Positions 44,218 to 51,343 of a stretch of DNA of 51,996 bases are shown piece after piece. The DNA comes from Helicobacteraceae bacterium (GTDB lineage: Bacteria > Campylobacterota > Campylobacteria > Campylobacterales > Helicobacteraceae): positions 1 to 51,996 of the forward strand of contig CAAGLK010000080.1 of assembly GCA_900770765.1 (NCBI GenBank), read 5' to 3'. The notes under the pieces are model-generated. The model saw only the letters and a program-made list of their open reading frames with translations. It made no database searches and was not told the origin of the DNA. Position 1 is the stretch's first letter. Every line of letters begins with the position of its first letter. The position numbers and the translations under genes are program-made.

Positions 44218-44950
44218 AATTTATATTAAAAATAGAGATAAACTTATAATTTGTGGTTTGTTTTTGTCTAAATTTGATGATTTAGCTTATAAGACTTTAG
44301 GATTTTCTAGCTTTATGGAGGCGTTTAATGTGCTAGGATTTGCCCTACAAGGTAAGCCTAGTAATATTAAAAATTATAGAGATGAATTTGACCCTTATTT
44401 TAACAATGTAAGAAAAGGTTGGCATAAAAGGGAGTTAAGGGCTTATACAAAAGCTATTTTAGAGAGATATAAAAATGTGGAATTTGAAGTTTTTAAGAAT
44501 TTAATTTTAAGTTTTTTAATTGAAAATTATGAGGAAAAACTGCAAGTAAATGAATTTTTAGAATCCAAAATGGAATCTAGTTTTATTAAAAGAGTCGCCA
44601 CAGGCAAGGCGGCAGAAAATTATTTTTTACAAAATTACAAAACGCATTTTAATAGTTATAAACTGCTGGATACTAGGGAATTTGGCTGTGGATTTGACTT
44701 TAAACTAAATTTACAAAATAAGCAAATTTGCGTAGAAGTTAAGGGGCTAAATAAAAATAATGGGCAGTTTTTATTTATTCAAAAGGAATTTGAAGTGGCA
44801 GATAGATTAAGGGAAAATTATTGCCTTTTTGTCGTTAAGAATCTTAAGGAAAAGCCACAAGAAATGCTATTTTTTGACCCTATAAAAAGTTTTGAATTAA
44901 AAAGGCTAGAGAGTAAAATTATGCAAATTTCATATCAAGGCTCTTTATAA
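44210..44950 (+). CDS. Restriction-endonuclease-like protein (PD-(D/E)XK, DUF3883-like)
   Basis: The 246-residue protein has a helical N-terminal half. The C-terminal nuclease-like core reads TREFGCGFDFKLNL, then QICVEVKGL and GQFLFIQKEFEVADRL. The Asp of GFDF and the Glu-x-Lys of VEVKG are the expected metal ligands of the PD-(D/E)XK fold. The pattern is close to DUF3883-type domains. The gene is intact although the adjoining methyltransferase is destroyed. Either the nuclease is inactive, is not expressed, or is protected by another methylase. Confidence 0.7.
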   Translation: MPKIYIKNRDKLIICGLFLSKFDDLAYKTLGFSSFMEAFNVLGFALQGKPSNIKNYRDEFDPYFNNVRKGWHKRELRAYTKAILERYKNVEFEVFKNLILSFLIENYEEKLQVNEFLESKMESSFIKRVATGKAAENYFLQNYKTHFNSYKLLDTREFGCGFDFKLNLQNKQICVEVKGLNKNNGQFLFIQKEFEVADRLRENYCLFVVKNLKEKPQEMLFFDPIKSFELKRLESKIMQISYQGSL

Positions 44951-45285
44951 TGTATGGTGTGATTTTAAAATATATGGGTGAAAATAGAGATAATGAAATT
45001 TGGCAAGAAATTAAGTTTTTTAATGATTTAAGTGAGGCTTTAGAAGGATTAAGAGTTTATTATGCGGAATTTTTAGTGGGCTATGGAGTTTTATGGGATT
45101 ATATAGAAGAGGAAGAGCATAGAGAGATAATGCTAGCAAAATCGCTAGATGAGTTAAAGGAAATCGCTTGGGAAGCGTATTTTAATAAAGAGCTGGATTA
45201 TATTTTTGAGTTGGTTAAAATTAAAAAATATGGTAAAAATTTTTTAAATTTTCAATTGATAGAAAAAAGTTATGATAATAAATAA
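44950..45285 (+). CDS. Acidic protein of unknown function in the restriction locus
   Basis: The 111-residue protein starts at the TAATG overlap with the nuclease gene, so it is cotranslated. It is rich in Glu, Asp and aromatic residues (LVGYGVLWDYIEEEEHREIM). I recognise no family. It could be an immunity, control or anti-nuclease protein, but that is a guess from position and charge. Confidence 0.5.
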   Translation: MYGVILKYMGENRDNEIWQEIKFFNDLSEALEGLRVYYAEFLVGYGVLWDYIEEEEHREIMLAKSLDELKEIAWEAYFNKELDYIFELVKIKKYGKNFLNFQLIEKSYDNK

Positions 45286-45291
45286 TTATGA

Positions 45292-45423
45292 GATAGTAAT
45301 ATAAAAATCGGTAAGGTAGGAGTGCAAAGAAAGGGTGGCGATGGCGGTAAGGAGTCGGCTAAAATGTTACAATTTAAGCTAAATCCTTGTGAGTTGTTTG
45401 AGTTATACAAAGGTAATTTTTAA
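45292..45423 (+). pseudogene. C-terminal remnant of a type II restriction endonuclease
   Basis: A 43-codon open stretch without a start reads DSNIKIGKVGVQRKGGDGG, then KESAKMLQFKLNPCELFEL, and stops at TAA 45421-45423. The QRKGGDGG...LQFK block resembles the end of several type II restriction endonucleases. The rest of the gene is gone. It may have been the partner of the C5 methyltransferase remnant. Confidence 0.6.
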
Positions 45424-45435
45424 AATTTATTTTGC

Positions 45436-45465
45436 TTGACAAAAACTTAAAAATGTGGCTAAAAT
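45436..45465 (+). promoter_or_regulatory. Sigma-70-type promoter before flgR
   Basis: TTGACA (45436-45441) and TAAAAT (45460-45465) are separated by 18 bases. The leader to flgR is about 115 bases. This is the only consensus -35 I noticed in the window. A TATAAT at 45570-45575 is too close to the ATG to be the main start. Confidence 0.65.
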
Positions 45466-45586
45466 CTATCTATTTTTTGCAAAAAGGCGGTTTGCAAAAT
45501 GTAGGTGATAAAGGGCGGAAATTACGCTTAGAATCGCAAATTAAAGATTCCACTTTTTTAAACTACAATTATAATAAAGGTAAAAA

Positions 45587-46882
45587 ATGAAAATAGCCAT
45601 TGTAGAAGATGATATAAATATGCGAAAGTCGCTTGAAATCGCACTTGGCGAGTATAGCGAGTTTCAAGTTGTTAGCTTTAAGAGTGCAAAAGATGCCCTA
45701 AAAAAGCTAGATGATGCCTTTGAGCTTGTGATTACTGATATTAATATGCCGCAAATGGATGGCTTGGAGTTTTTAAAAGAGCTAAATGGGCGGTATGAAG
45801 CGTTAATTATTACCGGAAACGCTACGCTAAATAAGGCGATAGATTCTATTCGCTTGGGCGTGAAAGACTTCTTAACTAAGCCATTTGAAATTGAGACGCT
45901 TGTAAGTGCGATAAAAAGGGCGAAAAAGGCAAGTGAAGTAACCGCTAAAAAGACTAAAAAAAGCGTGGAATCTAAAAAAGAATTCATAGCCTCCTCTCCT
46001 TCGTTGCAAAATGCCTTAAAACTAGCCGGGAAAGCTGCTAAAACTGATGCTTCTGTGCTGCTTTTAGGCGAAAGTGGCGTTGGAAAAGAGCTATTTGCAA
46101 ATTATATTCACACTAATTCTAATCGCGCGAGTTCGCCCTTTATCGCACTAAATATGGCGGCGATTCCGGATAATTTGTTAGAAGCTGAGCTTTTTGGCTA
46201 TGAAAAGGGCGCATTTACCGATGCGAGTGAAGCTAGGGCTGGGAAGTTTGAAGCGGCAAATGGCGGAAGCGTGTTTTTAGATGAAATAGGCGAGATGCCG
46301 CTAGCCTTGCAAGCTAAACTTTTAAGGGTTTTACAAGAAAAGGAAGTTGTGCGGCTTGGCAGCTCTAAGCCTATAAAGGTGGATATTAGGTTTATTGCTG
46401 CGACTAATGCGGATATTTTAAAGCTAATTAAAAAGGGCGATTTTAGGGAGGATTTGTATTTTAGACTGCAGACAATTCCTATTAAGATTCCGCCTCTGCG
46501 TGAGCGGCAAGAGGAGATTATCCCGCTGTGTGAGTGGAAGCTAAAGGAAGTGGATTTACAATATGGCGTGGGCGTAAAGACTTTTGGCACTGGGGCAAAA
46601 GAGCAGCTTTTAGGCTACTCTTGGCCTGGTAATATTAGAGAGCTTTTAAGTGTGGTTGAGCGGGCGGCGATTTTATGCGAGGGCGATGAGATTCTGCCAG
46701 AAGATTTATTTTTAAGCTCAAGGGAGAGCGGAGGGGCTAAGAAAATCGCAAATTTAGAAGAAGAGCTTATTTATGAAGCGCTTAAAAGTAGCGATTCTGA
46801 TGTGGATTTAGCCGCTGAGATTCTAGGCTTTAGCAAAGAAGTTTTGCTAAGTAAGATAAAGAAACATAATATTAAATTGTGA
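45587..46882 (+). CDS. flgR: Sigma-54-dependent response regulator FlgR
   Basis: The 431-residue protein has an N-terminal receiver domain (phosphoacceptor Asp51 in VITDINMPQMDG; Lys in FLTKPFE) and an AAA+ sigma-54 activation domain. That domain has Walker A GESGVGKE, the sigma-54 loop as GAFTDA (usually GAFTGA), Walker B VFLDEIGEM and an arginine finger in FREDLYFRLQTIPI. The C-terminus (DVDLAAEILGFSKEVLLSKIKKHNIK) is only a trace of a helix-turn-helix. FlgR in Helicobacter controls RpoN-dependent flagellar genes without binding DNA. The position near gyrA agrees. Confidence 0.9.
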   Translation: MKIAIVEDDINMRKSLEIALGEYSEFQVVSFKSAKDALKKLDDAFELVITDINMPQMDGLEFLKELNGRYEALIITGNATLNKAIDSIRLGVKDFLTKPFEIETLVSAIKRAKKASEVTAKKTKKSVESKKEFIASSPSLQNALKLAGKAAKTDASVLLLGESGVGKELFANYIHTNSNRASSPFIALNMAAIPDNLLEAELFGYEKGAFTDASEARAGKFEAANGGSVFLDEIGEMPLALQAKLLRVLQEKEVVRLGSSKPIKVDIRFIAATNADILKLIKKGDFREDLYFRLQTIPIKIPPLRERQEEIIPLCEWKLKEVDLQYGVGVKTFGTGAKEQLLGYSWPGNIRELLSVVERAAILCEGDEILPEDLFLSSRESGGAKKIANLEEELIYEALKSSDSDVDLAAEILGFSKEVLLSKIKKHNIKL

Positions 46883-46919
46883 TGTGGAATCGTAAAGTGT
46901 GGATTTGCTGGTGAGGGCG

Positions 46920-47187
46920 AATCGCTATGGCGATGCGCGCCGCGAGTTTTCTAGCGAAAACTCTCGCAATGACGGAGTGAAATCGCAAAATATGGATGGA
47001 ACGAAGTGGAATCCTATAGGGCAATTGCAAAATGTGGATTTGCAAAGCGTGGGCAAAACAAAGTGGAATCCTATAAGGTAATTGCAAAATGTGGATTGCT
47101 TCGTAAGTGGCGTTGCCACTTCCTCGCAATGACGGAGTGGGATATTTGTCATTGCGAGACTTGCGTTAGCAAGGCGTGGCAATCTAT
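46920..47187. repeat. CATTGCGAG-type repeats with GTGGAATCCTATA words
   Basis: This region holds three partial palindromic copies (46920-46975, 47094-47135, 47148-47187). Between them are two repeats of GTGGAATCCTATA(A/G)GG-AATTGCAAAATGTGG (47006-47037 and 47063-47095). No gene is supported between 46883 and 47325; open frames here are made by the repeats. Confidence 0.8.
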
Positions 47188-47251
47188 GTATTAATTAGTT
47201 TAAGATTCCACAATTAATGCTAAAATTACTAAATAATTTAGAATTTAAAAT

Positions 47252-47308
47252 GGATAGCGGAAATGGAGAGTGTGGAATCCGCACTCTGCGGTCTGCTATC
47301 TGTAATCT
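47252..47308. repeat. Opposed heptanucleotide arrays forming a hairpin before asd
   Basis: On the plus strand GGATAGC and GGAAATG come first. GCACTCT, GCGGTCT, GCTATCT and GTAATCT (47281-47308) follow, which on the minus strand are AGATTAC, AGATAGC, AGACCGC and AGAGTGC. The opposed arrays pair imperfectly (GATAGC/GCTATC, AGAGTG/CACTCT). The structure ends 17 bases before the asd start, next to its ribosome site. Confidence 0.7.
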
Positions 47309-47325
47309 GTAATAAAGGAGTAAAA

Positions 47326-48351
47326 ATGAAAAAGTTTGTTGTGGCTGTTGTCGGTGCGACTGGTGCTGTAGGTGAGGAGCTTTTTAAGATTTTAGAAGAA
47401 AGGGAGTTTCCTATCTCTAAACTTGTGCCACTAGCTAGTGCTAGAAGCGTGGGGCGTGAGGTGGAATTTTGCGGGCAAAGCTATAAGGTGCAAGAGCTAA
47501 TCCATGATGTGTTTGAAAAAGAAAATATAGAAATTGCCTTTTTCTCTGCTGGTGGAAGCGTGAGTGCGGAGTTTGCCCCTAGTGCGGCGAAGGCTGGAGC
47601 GGTGGTGATTGATAATACAAGCCATTTTAGAATGCAAGAAGATGTGCCACTTGTAGTCCCTGAAGTAAATCCACAAGATATCGCATTGTGGGAAAAAACA
47701 GGGATTATCGCAAATCCAAATTGCTCTACGATTCAAATGGTGCAAGTGCTAGCGCCACTTCATCACTTTTTTGGCATTGAGCGGGTTGATGTTAGCACTT
47801 ATCAAGCGGTAAGTGGAGCTGGGAAGAAGGGCATGGAGGAGCTTGTGTTGCAAATGCAAAAGTTCTTTGACTTTAGCTTAGATTCTGTGGAGCCTAAGGC
47901 GTTCCCGCATAGAATCGCACTTAATCTTATTCCGCAAATTGATGTGTTTTTAGATAATGACTACACTAAAGAAGAGATGAAAATGGTAAATGAGACAAAT
48001 AAAATTATGCATAGCGATTTTGAAGTGAGTGCGACTTGCGTGCGTGTGCCTATTTTACGCAGTCATAGCGAGGCAATTACGATTAAATTTAAGCAAGAAA
48101 TAACTAAAGAAGCGGCGCAAGATGTGCTAAGAAGTGCCGAGGGCGTGGTGCTTGTGGATAATCCAGCTAATAAAGAATATCCTATGCCGCTAATTGCAAC
48201 TGATACTGATGAGACTTTTGTAGGACGCATAAGAGTGGATAATTTTGATTCTAGGATTCTACATCTCTTTTGTGTAGCTGACCAAGTGCGAGTGGGCGCG
48301 GCTACAAATGCGGTAAGAATCGCAGAAAAATGGGCGGATATGCAAAAGTAG
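47326..48351 (+). CDS. asd: Aspartate-semialdehyde dehydrogenase
   Basis: This enzyme makes L-aspartate-4-semialdehyde with NADPH, for lysine/diaminopimelate, threonine and methionine synthesis. The 341 residues start KKFVVAVVGATGAVGEEL (NADP-binding). They contain the catalytic Cys in IANPNCSTIQMV and the substrate-binding segment STYQAVSGAGKKG. The conserved His lies in RSHSEAITIKF. I choose ATG 47326 (AAAGGAGTAAAAATG); the 21 codons open upstream come from the repeat region. Confidence 0.96.
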   Translation: MKKFVVAVVGATGAVGEELFKILEEREFPISKLVPLASARSVGREVEFCGQSYKVQELIHDVFEKENIEIAFFSAGGSVSAEFAPSAAKAGAVVIDNTSHFRMQEDVPLVVPEVNPQDIALWEKTGIIANPNCSTIQMVQVLAPLHHFFGIERVDVSTYQAVSGAGKKGMEELVLQMQKFFDFSLDSVEPKAFPHRIALNLIPQIDVFLDNDYTKEEMKMVNETNKIMHSDFEVSATCVRVPILRSHSEAITIKFKQEITKEAAQDVLRSAEGVVLVDNPANKEYPMPLIATDTDETFVGRIRVDNFDSRILHLFCVADQVRVGAATNAVRIAEKWADMQK

Positions 48352-48411
48352 GCTTTAAAAGTGCGGTAAATTGCGACAAAGCGGAATCTTAAGAGTGTTG
48401 TTAGGTAAATT

Positions 48412-49179
48412 ATGAATAAAAAGCATTTAGTTTTAGAGACTTTATATAAGCATTGTGTAAAGCAAAATAATTTTATTTTTCATAATGATTTGGTTAAAGA
48501 AATCTCTAAGCAATGTGGCTTTGGGAATCCTTTTGATGCTACAAAGCTAGATTCTAGCGATAAATTACCGCCAAGTTTTAGAGAGCTAGATATTTGCGTT
48601 TTGCATTTAGGAAGTGGAAATCATAGCTTTATAAAGGGCGTTGATAAACTTTATCATCCTTTTGAGTGTATGCAAAAAAGTATAAATTGGCAATATAAAA
48701 AGAGTTTATTAAATGAATATAATGATAGTGAAAGCAATATTTTAAGCGTAGCAAATAATCAAAGAATTTTGCATCATTTTTTATTTGAAAATGACTTAGA
48801 ATTTGAAAATTTAAGCATAGAAAATCGCCCTAAAACATACTTTCCACACCGCACAAAAACAACTCTAAACTACTTTTTTGACACGCAAGAAATAGAGGCA
48901 AAAAATCAACAAATTGAGATTGATTTAACTTTAGAGTTTAATGGCGTAATTGGAATCTTTGAAGCAAAAAATGGTGAGCCAAAAGATTTTAATATCTATC
49001 AAATTTATCATCCATTTTTGTATTATCACAATTCTAATTTGCCTATTAAAAGGATTATTTGCGTGTATCTTGTGCGAAAAAATGAGAGTTTAAAGCTATG
49101 GGCTTATACTTTTGAAAATCCTTTATATTTGGATTCTATTGTATTTTTAAAATCTTGTGAATATATTTTAATAAGGTAA
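48412..49179 (+). CDS. Type II restriction endonuclease (PD-(D/E)XK)
   Basis: The 255-residue protein ends in a nuclease-like core. QIEIDLTLEFNGVIGIFEAKNG gives the Asp (EIDL) and Glu-x-Lys (EAK) metal ligands, and a helix PKDFNIYQIYHPFLYY follows. The N-terminal half includes a small helix-turn-helix-like region. It is followed by a DNA methyltransferase gene after three bases, which makes a restriction partner likely. The start ATG 48412 has a weak ribosome site (TTAGGTAAATT). Specificity is unknown. Confidence 0.75.
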   Translation: MNKKHLVLETLYKHCVKQNNFIFHNDLVKEISKQCGFGNPFDATKLDSSDKLPPSFRELDICVLHLGSGNHSFIKGVDKLYHPFECMQKSINWQYKKSLLNEYNDSESNILSVANNQRILHHFLFENDLEFENLSIENRPKTYFPHRTKTTLNYFFDTQEIEAKNQQIEIDLTLEFNGVIGIFEAKNGEPKDFNIYQIYHPFLYYHNSNLPIKRIICVYLVRKNESLKLWAYTFENPLYLDSIVFLKSCEYILIR

Positions 49180-49182
49180 AAA

Positions 49183-50010
49183 ATGGAGTTTAATAAACTT
49201 TATAATAATGATGTTTTAGAGATTTTAAAAAATACGCCAGATTCTAGCTTGGATATGGTATATGGCGACCCTGATTATAATGTAGGTATCAATTATAACG
49301 GCTCAAAATATACTCAAAAATGGGATGATTATATAGCTTGGTATTGTGAATTGGCTAAAGAATCTATGCGTGTGCTAAAGCCTAGCGGAAATTTATTTAT
49401 GATGAATTATCCTAAGCAAAATGCGTATTTAAGAGTTAAATGCTTAGATTCCATATCTTATGATGTGCAAGAGTATGTGTGGGTTTATAATACAAATGTG
49501 GGGCATAGTAATAGGCGGCTTACCACGGCACATAGAAGCATACTTCACGCCACAAAGTCAAAGGAAAATAATTTTTATAAAGACAATATCGCACTGCCCT
49601 ATCAAAACCCTACTGACAAGCGAATAATGCAGCGTATTAAAGATGGGCATAAAGGGCGGATGCCTTATTCTTGGTTTTATTTTGATTTGGTGAAAAATGT
49701 AAGCAAGGATAAAACCTTTCACTCTTGCCAGATTCCATTGGGATTAGTTGAAATGCTAATAAAGTCTTGCACAAACGAGGGGGACTCTATATTTATTCTT
49801 TTTGGCGGAAGCGGAGGCGAGATAGTGCTATGTGAACAATTAAAGCGAAAATGGCTTAGCTGCGAGCTACATAAGCCTTATTATGAAATGATTTTAGATA
49901 GATTAAACAATAAAGGCGAGATTAAAGATGAGTTTAAATTGCAAAATATGCAAGGATTAAAGACTGGTGCAAGTGATGTTAAAATAAGCACTCAAGCTAG
50001 TTTATTTTAG
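49183..50010 (+). CDS. DNA methyltransferase with DPDY motif
   Basis: The 275-residue protein has the beta-class order: the catalytic motif comes first (GDPDYNVGINYNG, residues 29-41) and the AdoMet motif last (FILFGGSGGEIVLCEQL, about residues 205-221). The target domain lies between. The catalytic motif is normally DPPY or DPPW in N6-adenine or N4-cytosine enzymes; here the second Pro is Asp. The blocks KPSGNLFMMNYPKQNAY and TTAHRSILHATKSKEN are well formed, so the gene looks intact. It is probably the protecting enzyme for the upstream endonuclease. Confidence 0.85.
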   Translation: MEFNKLYNNDVLEILKNTPDSSLDMVYGDPDYNVGINYNGSKYTQKWDDYIAWYCELAKESMRVLKPSGNLFMMNYPKQNAYLRVKCLDSISYDVQEYVWVYNTNVGHSNRRLTTAHRSILHATKSKENNFYKDNIALPYQNPTDKRIMQRIKDGHKGRMPYSWFYFDLVKNVSKDKTFHSCQIPLGLVEMLIKSCTNEGDSIFILFGGSGGEIVLCEQLKRKWLSCELHKPYYEMILDRLNNKGEIKDEFKLQNMQGLKTGASDVKISTQASLF

Positions 50011-50028
50011 GATTCTTAAGGTGTGATT

Positions 50029-50478
50029 ATGATTAAATCAATTTTGTTTGTGTGTTTGGGGAATATTTGTCGCTCTCCGCTAGCTGAAGGGATTGCAAGG
50101 GAAATAGCTCAAAAAAGGGGCTTAAATATTAAAGTGGATTCTGCTGGGACTAGTGGGTGGCATATTGATGAGCGCCCTGATTCTAGGTCGGTAGCAGTGG
50201 CTAAAAAATATGGAATTGATATTTCAAATTTAAAAGGGCGCAAAGTTAATGCATATAGCGATAGCGAATTTGATTTAATCGTGGCTATGGATGGGCAAAA
50301 TTATAGGGATTTAGCACGATTTAATTTTGGTGAAAAACTAGTTTTAATGGGTGATTTTGGGCTAAATGGCAGAGATATACCAGACCCTTATTATGGAGGA
50401 AGCGATGGTTTTGAAAATGTGTATAAAATGCTAGAATCCGCTATAAATGCGTTATTTGATAGCTTGGATAAAAGTTAG
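50029..50478 (+). CDS. Low-molecular-weight protein-tyrosine phosphatase
   Basis: The 149-residue protein starts MIKSILFVCLGNICRSPLAEG. The active-site loop is C9-LGNIC-R15-S16. The general acid Asp lies in DIPDPYYGG. It dephosphorylates phosphotyrosine or, in some bacteria, phosphoarginine; the substrate is not evident here. I use ATG 50029 rather than GTG 50023 because AAGG lies further upstream. It lies behind the restriction-modification pair with a short spacer. Confidence 0.92.
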   Translation: MIKSILFVCLGNICRSPLAEGIAREIAQKRGLNIKVDSAGTSGWHIDERPDSRSVAVAKKYGIDISNLKGRKVNAYSDSEFDLIVAMDGQNYRDLARFNFGEKLVLMGDFGLNGRDIPDPYYGGSDGFENVYKMLESAINALFDSLDKS

Positions 50479-50528
50479 GATTCTGCTTAAATATAAATTG
50501 TGGAATTGCTAATTGTTTGTTGAATTTT

Positions 50529-50650
50529 GTCATTAAAAGACTTGATTTTATTAAGGTGTGGATTGCCACGACTCACTGCGTGAGTCTCGCAATGACGGAG
50601 TGGATTATTTTTTTGTCATTGCGAGGCGACTTGTCGCCGAAGCAATCTAT
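50529..50650. repeat. CATTGCGAG-type palindromic repeats
   Basis: A nearly complete copy (50529-50596: GTCATTAAAAGAC...ATTGCCACGACTCACTGCGTGAGTCTCGCAATGAC) is followed by a short one (50615-50650: GTCATTGCGAGGCGAC-TTGTCGCCGAAGCAATCT). They stand behind the phosphatase gene. Confidence 0.85.
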
Positions 50651-50824
50651 GATGTTGGATTTGTAAATTAAGAGTGTTTTGTAGAATCTTTGCGAAGCAA
50701 TTTGTAAAAATATTTTTTAGGATTCTTAGCGGTGGGATGGAATCTTAAGGATTTTTTACAGCTTCACTTTTTTAAAATAAAACATTTTTCTAAGGTCAAA
50801 GAAAAAACACCATATCCCCCCAAA

Positions 50825-50874
50825 CCCCCCTTAAGCAAAAAAGAAACCGCAATTTCTTTTTTCTTTAAGGGGGG
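50825..50874. repeat. 22-bp near-perfect inverted repeat
   Basis: Left arm 50825-50846 begins CCCCCCTTAAG and ends AAAGAAA. Right arm 50853-50874 begins TTTCTTTTTT and ends TTAAGGGGGG. They pair at 20 of 22 bases around a six-base loop. Similar CCCCC tracts occur just upstream. Function is unknown; a terminator or mobile-element remnant is possible. Confidence 0.75.
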
Positions 50875-50900
50875 CTTAATTTGTGAATCCTTAAAGCTAG

Positions 50901-50948
50901 CAATTTTGGCTAAAAATGCACTACTGCATTTTTTTAACGCCAAAATTG
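50901..50948. repeat. Long hairpin CAATTTTGGC...GCCAAAATTG
   Basis: The outer 10-bp arms are perfect. Inside, AAAAATGCA pairs with TGCATTTTT across CTAC, with a small bulge. It directly follows the 22-bp inverted repeat, giving two large structures in 124 bases. Confidence 0.7.
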
Positions 50949-51038
50949 ACACCACGCTTCAAGGATTTTGCGACTTTATTTTATAAGTGGTTTGCGAGAT
51001 GGGCTTTGCAATTGTGGGTTTGGCAACTTAGTGTTGTA

Positions 51039-51321
51039 GATTGCCACGACTTGCCTTTGGCAAGTCTCGCAATGACGGAGTGGAGGTGTAAATGTGGAAT
51101 CGCAAAGTTTTTTATTGTCATTGCGAGGGGGTGGTGAAACCACGACCGAAGCAATCTGGTGCTTTGGCAAATTGTGTAATTTAGATTTGCTAGTAAGGGC
51201 GAGTTGCTAAAGCAACGCGCACCACGACTTAACTAAAGTCAAGTCTTGCAATGACAAGTGGAGGAATCTTAAGCGGTGATGGCGAGTTGCGTTGCAGTGT
51301 ATGCGTGAGTTTCGCAATGAC
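51039..51321. repeat. Cluster of CATTGCGAG-type repeats before the acetyltransferase gene
   Basis: Partial copies lie at 51039-51075, 51117-51158, 51181-51256 and 51279-51321. Ends such as GATTGCCACGAC, TTGTCATTGCGAGGG, GACCGAAGCAATCT and CGCAATGAC recur, with varied hairpin fillings. The whole interval 50479-51343 has no supported gene; its open frames are made by repeats. Confidence 0.8.
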
Positions 51322-51343
51322 GAATAATATAAAAGGAGGGCAA

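Noticed and set aside
45570..45575. TATAAT just before flgR as its main promoter
   Set aside because: The start would fall at the ribosome site, removing it. The TTGACA/TAAAAT pair further upstream is better.
46899..47194. Several short overlapping frames on both strands
   Set aside because: They are made of the palindromic and GTGGAATCC repeats, and the same words recur in non-coding clusters elsewhere.
50732..50986. Open frames on both strands around 50732-50986
   Set aside because: They arise from the two large inverted repeats. They have no ribosome site and their composition is low-complexity.
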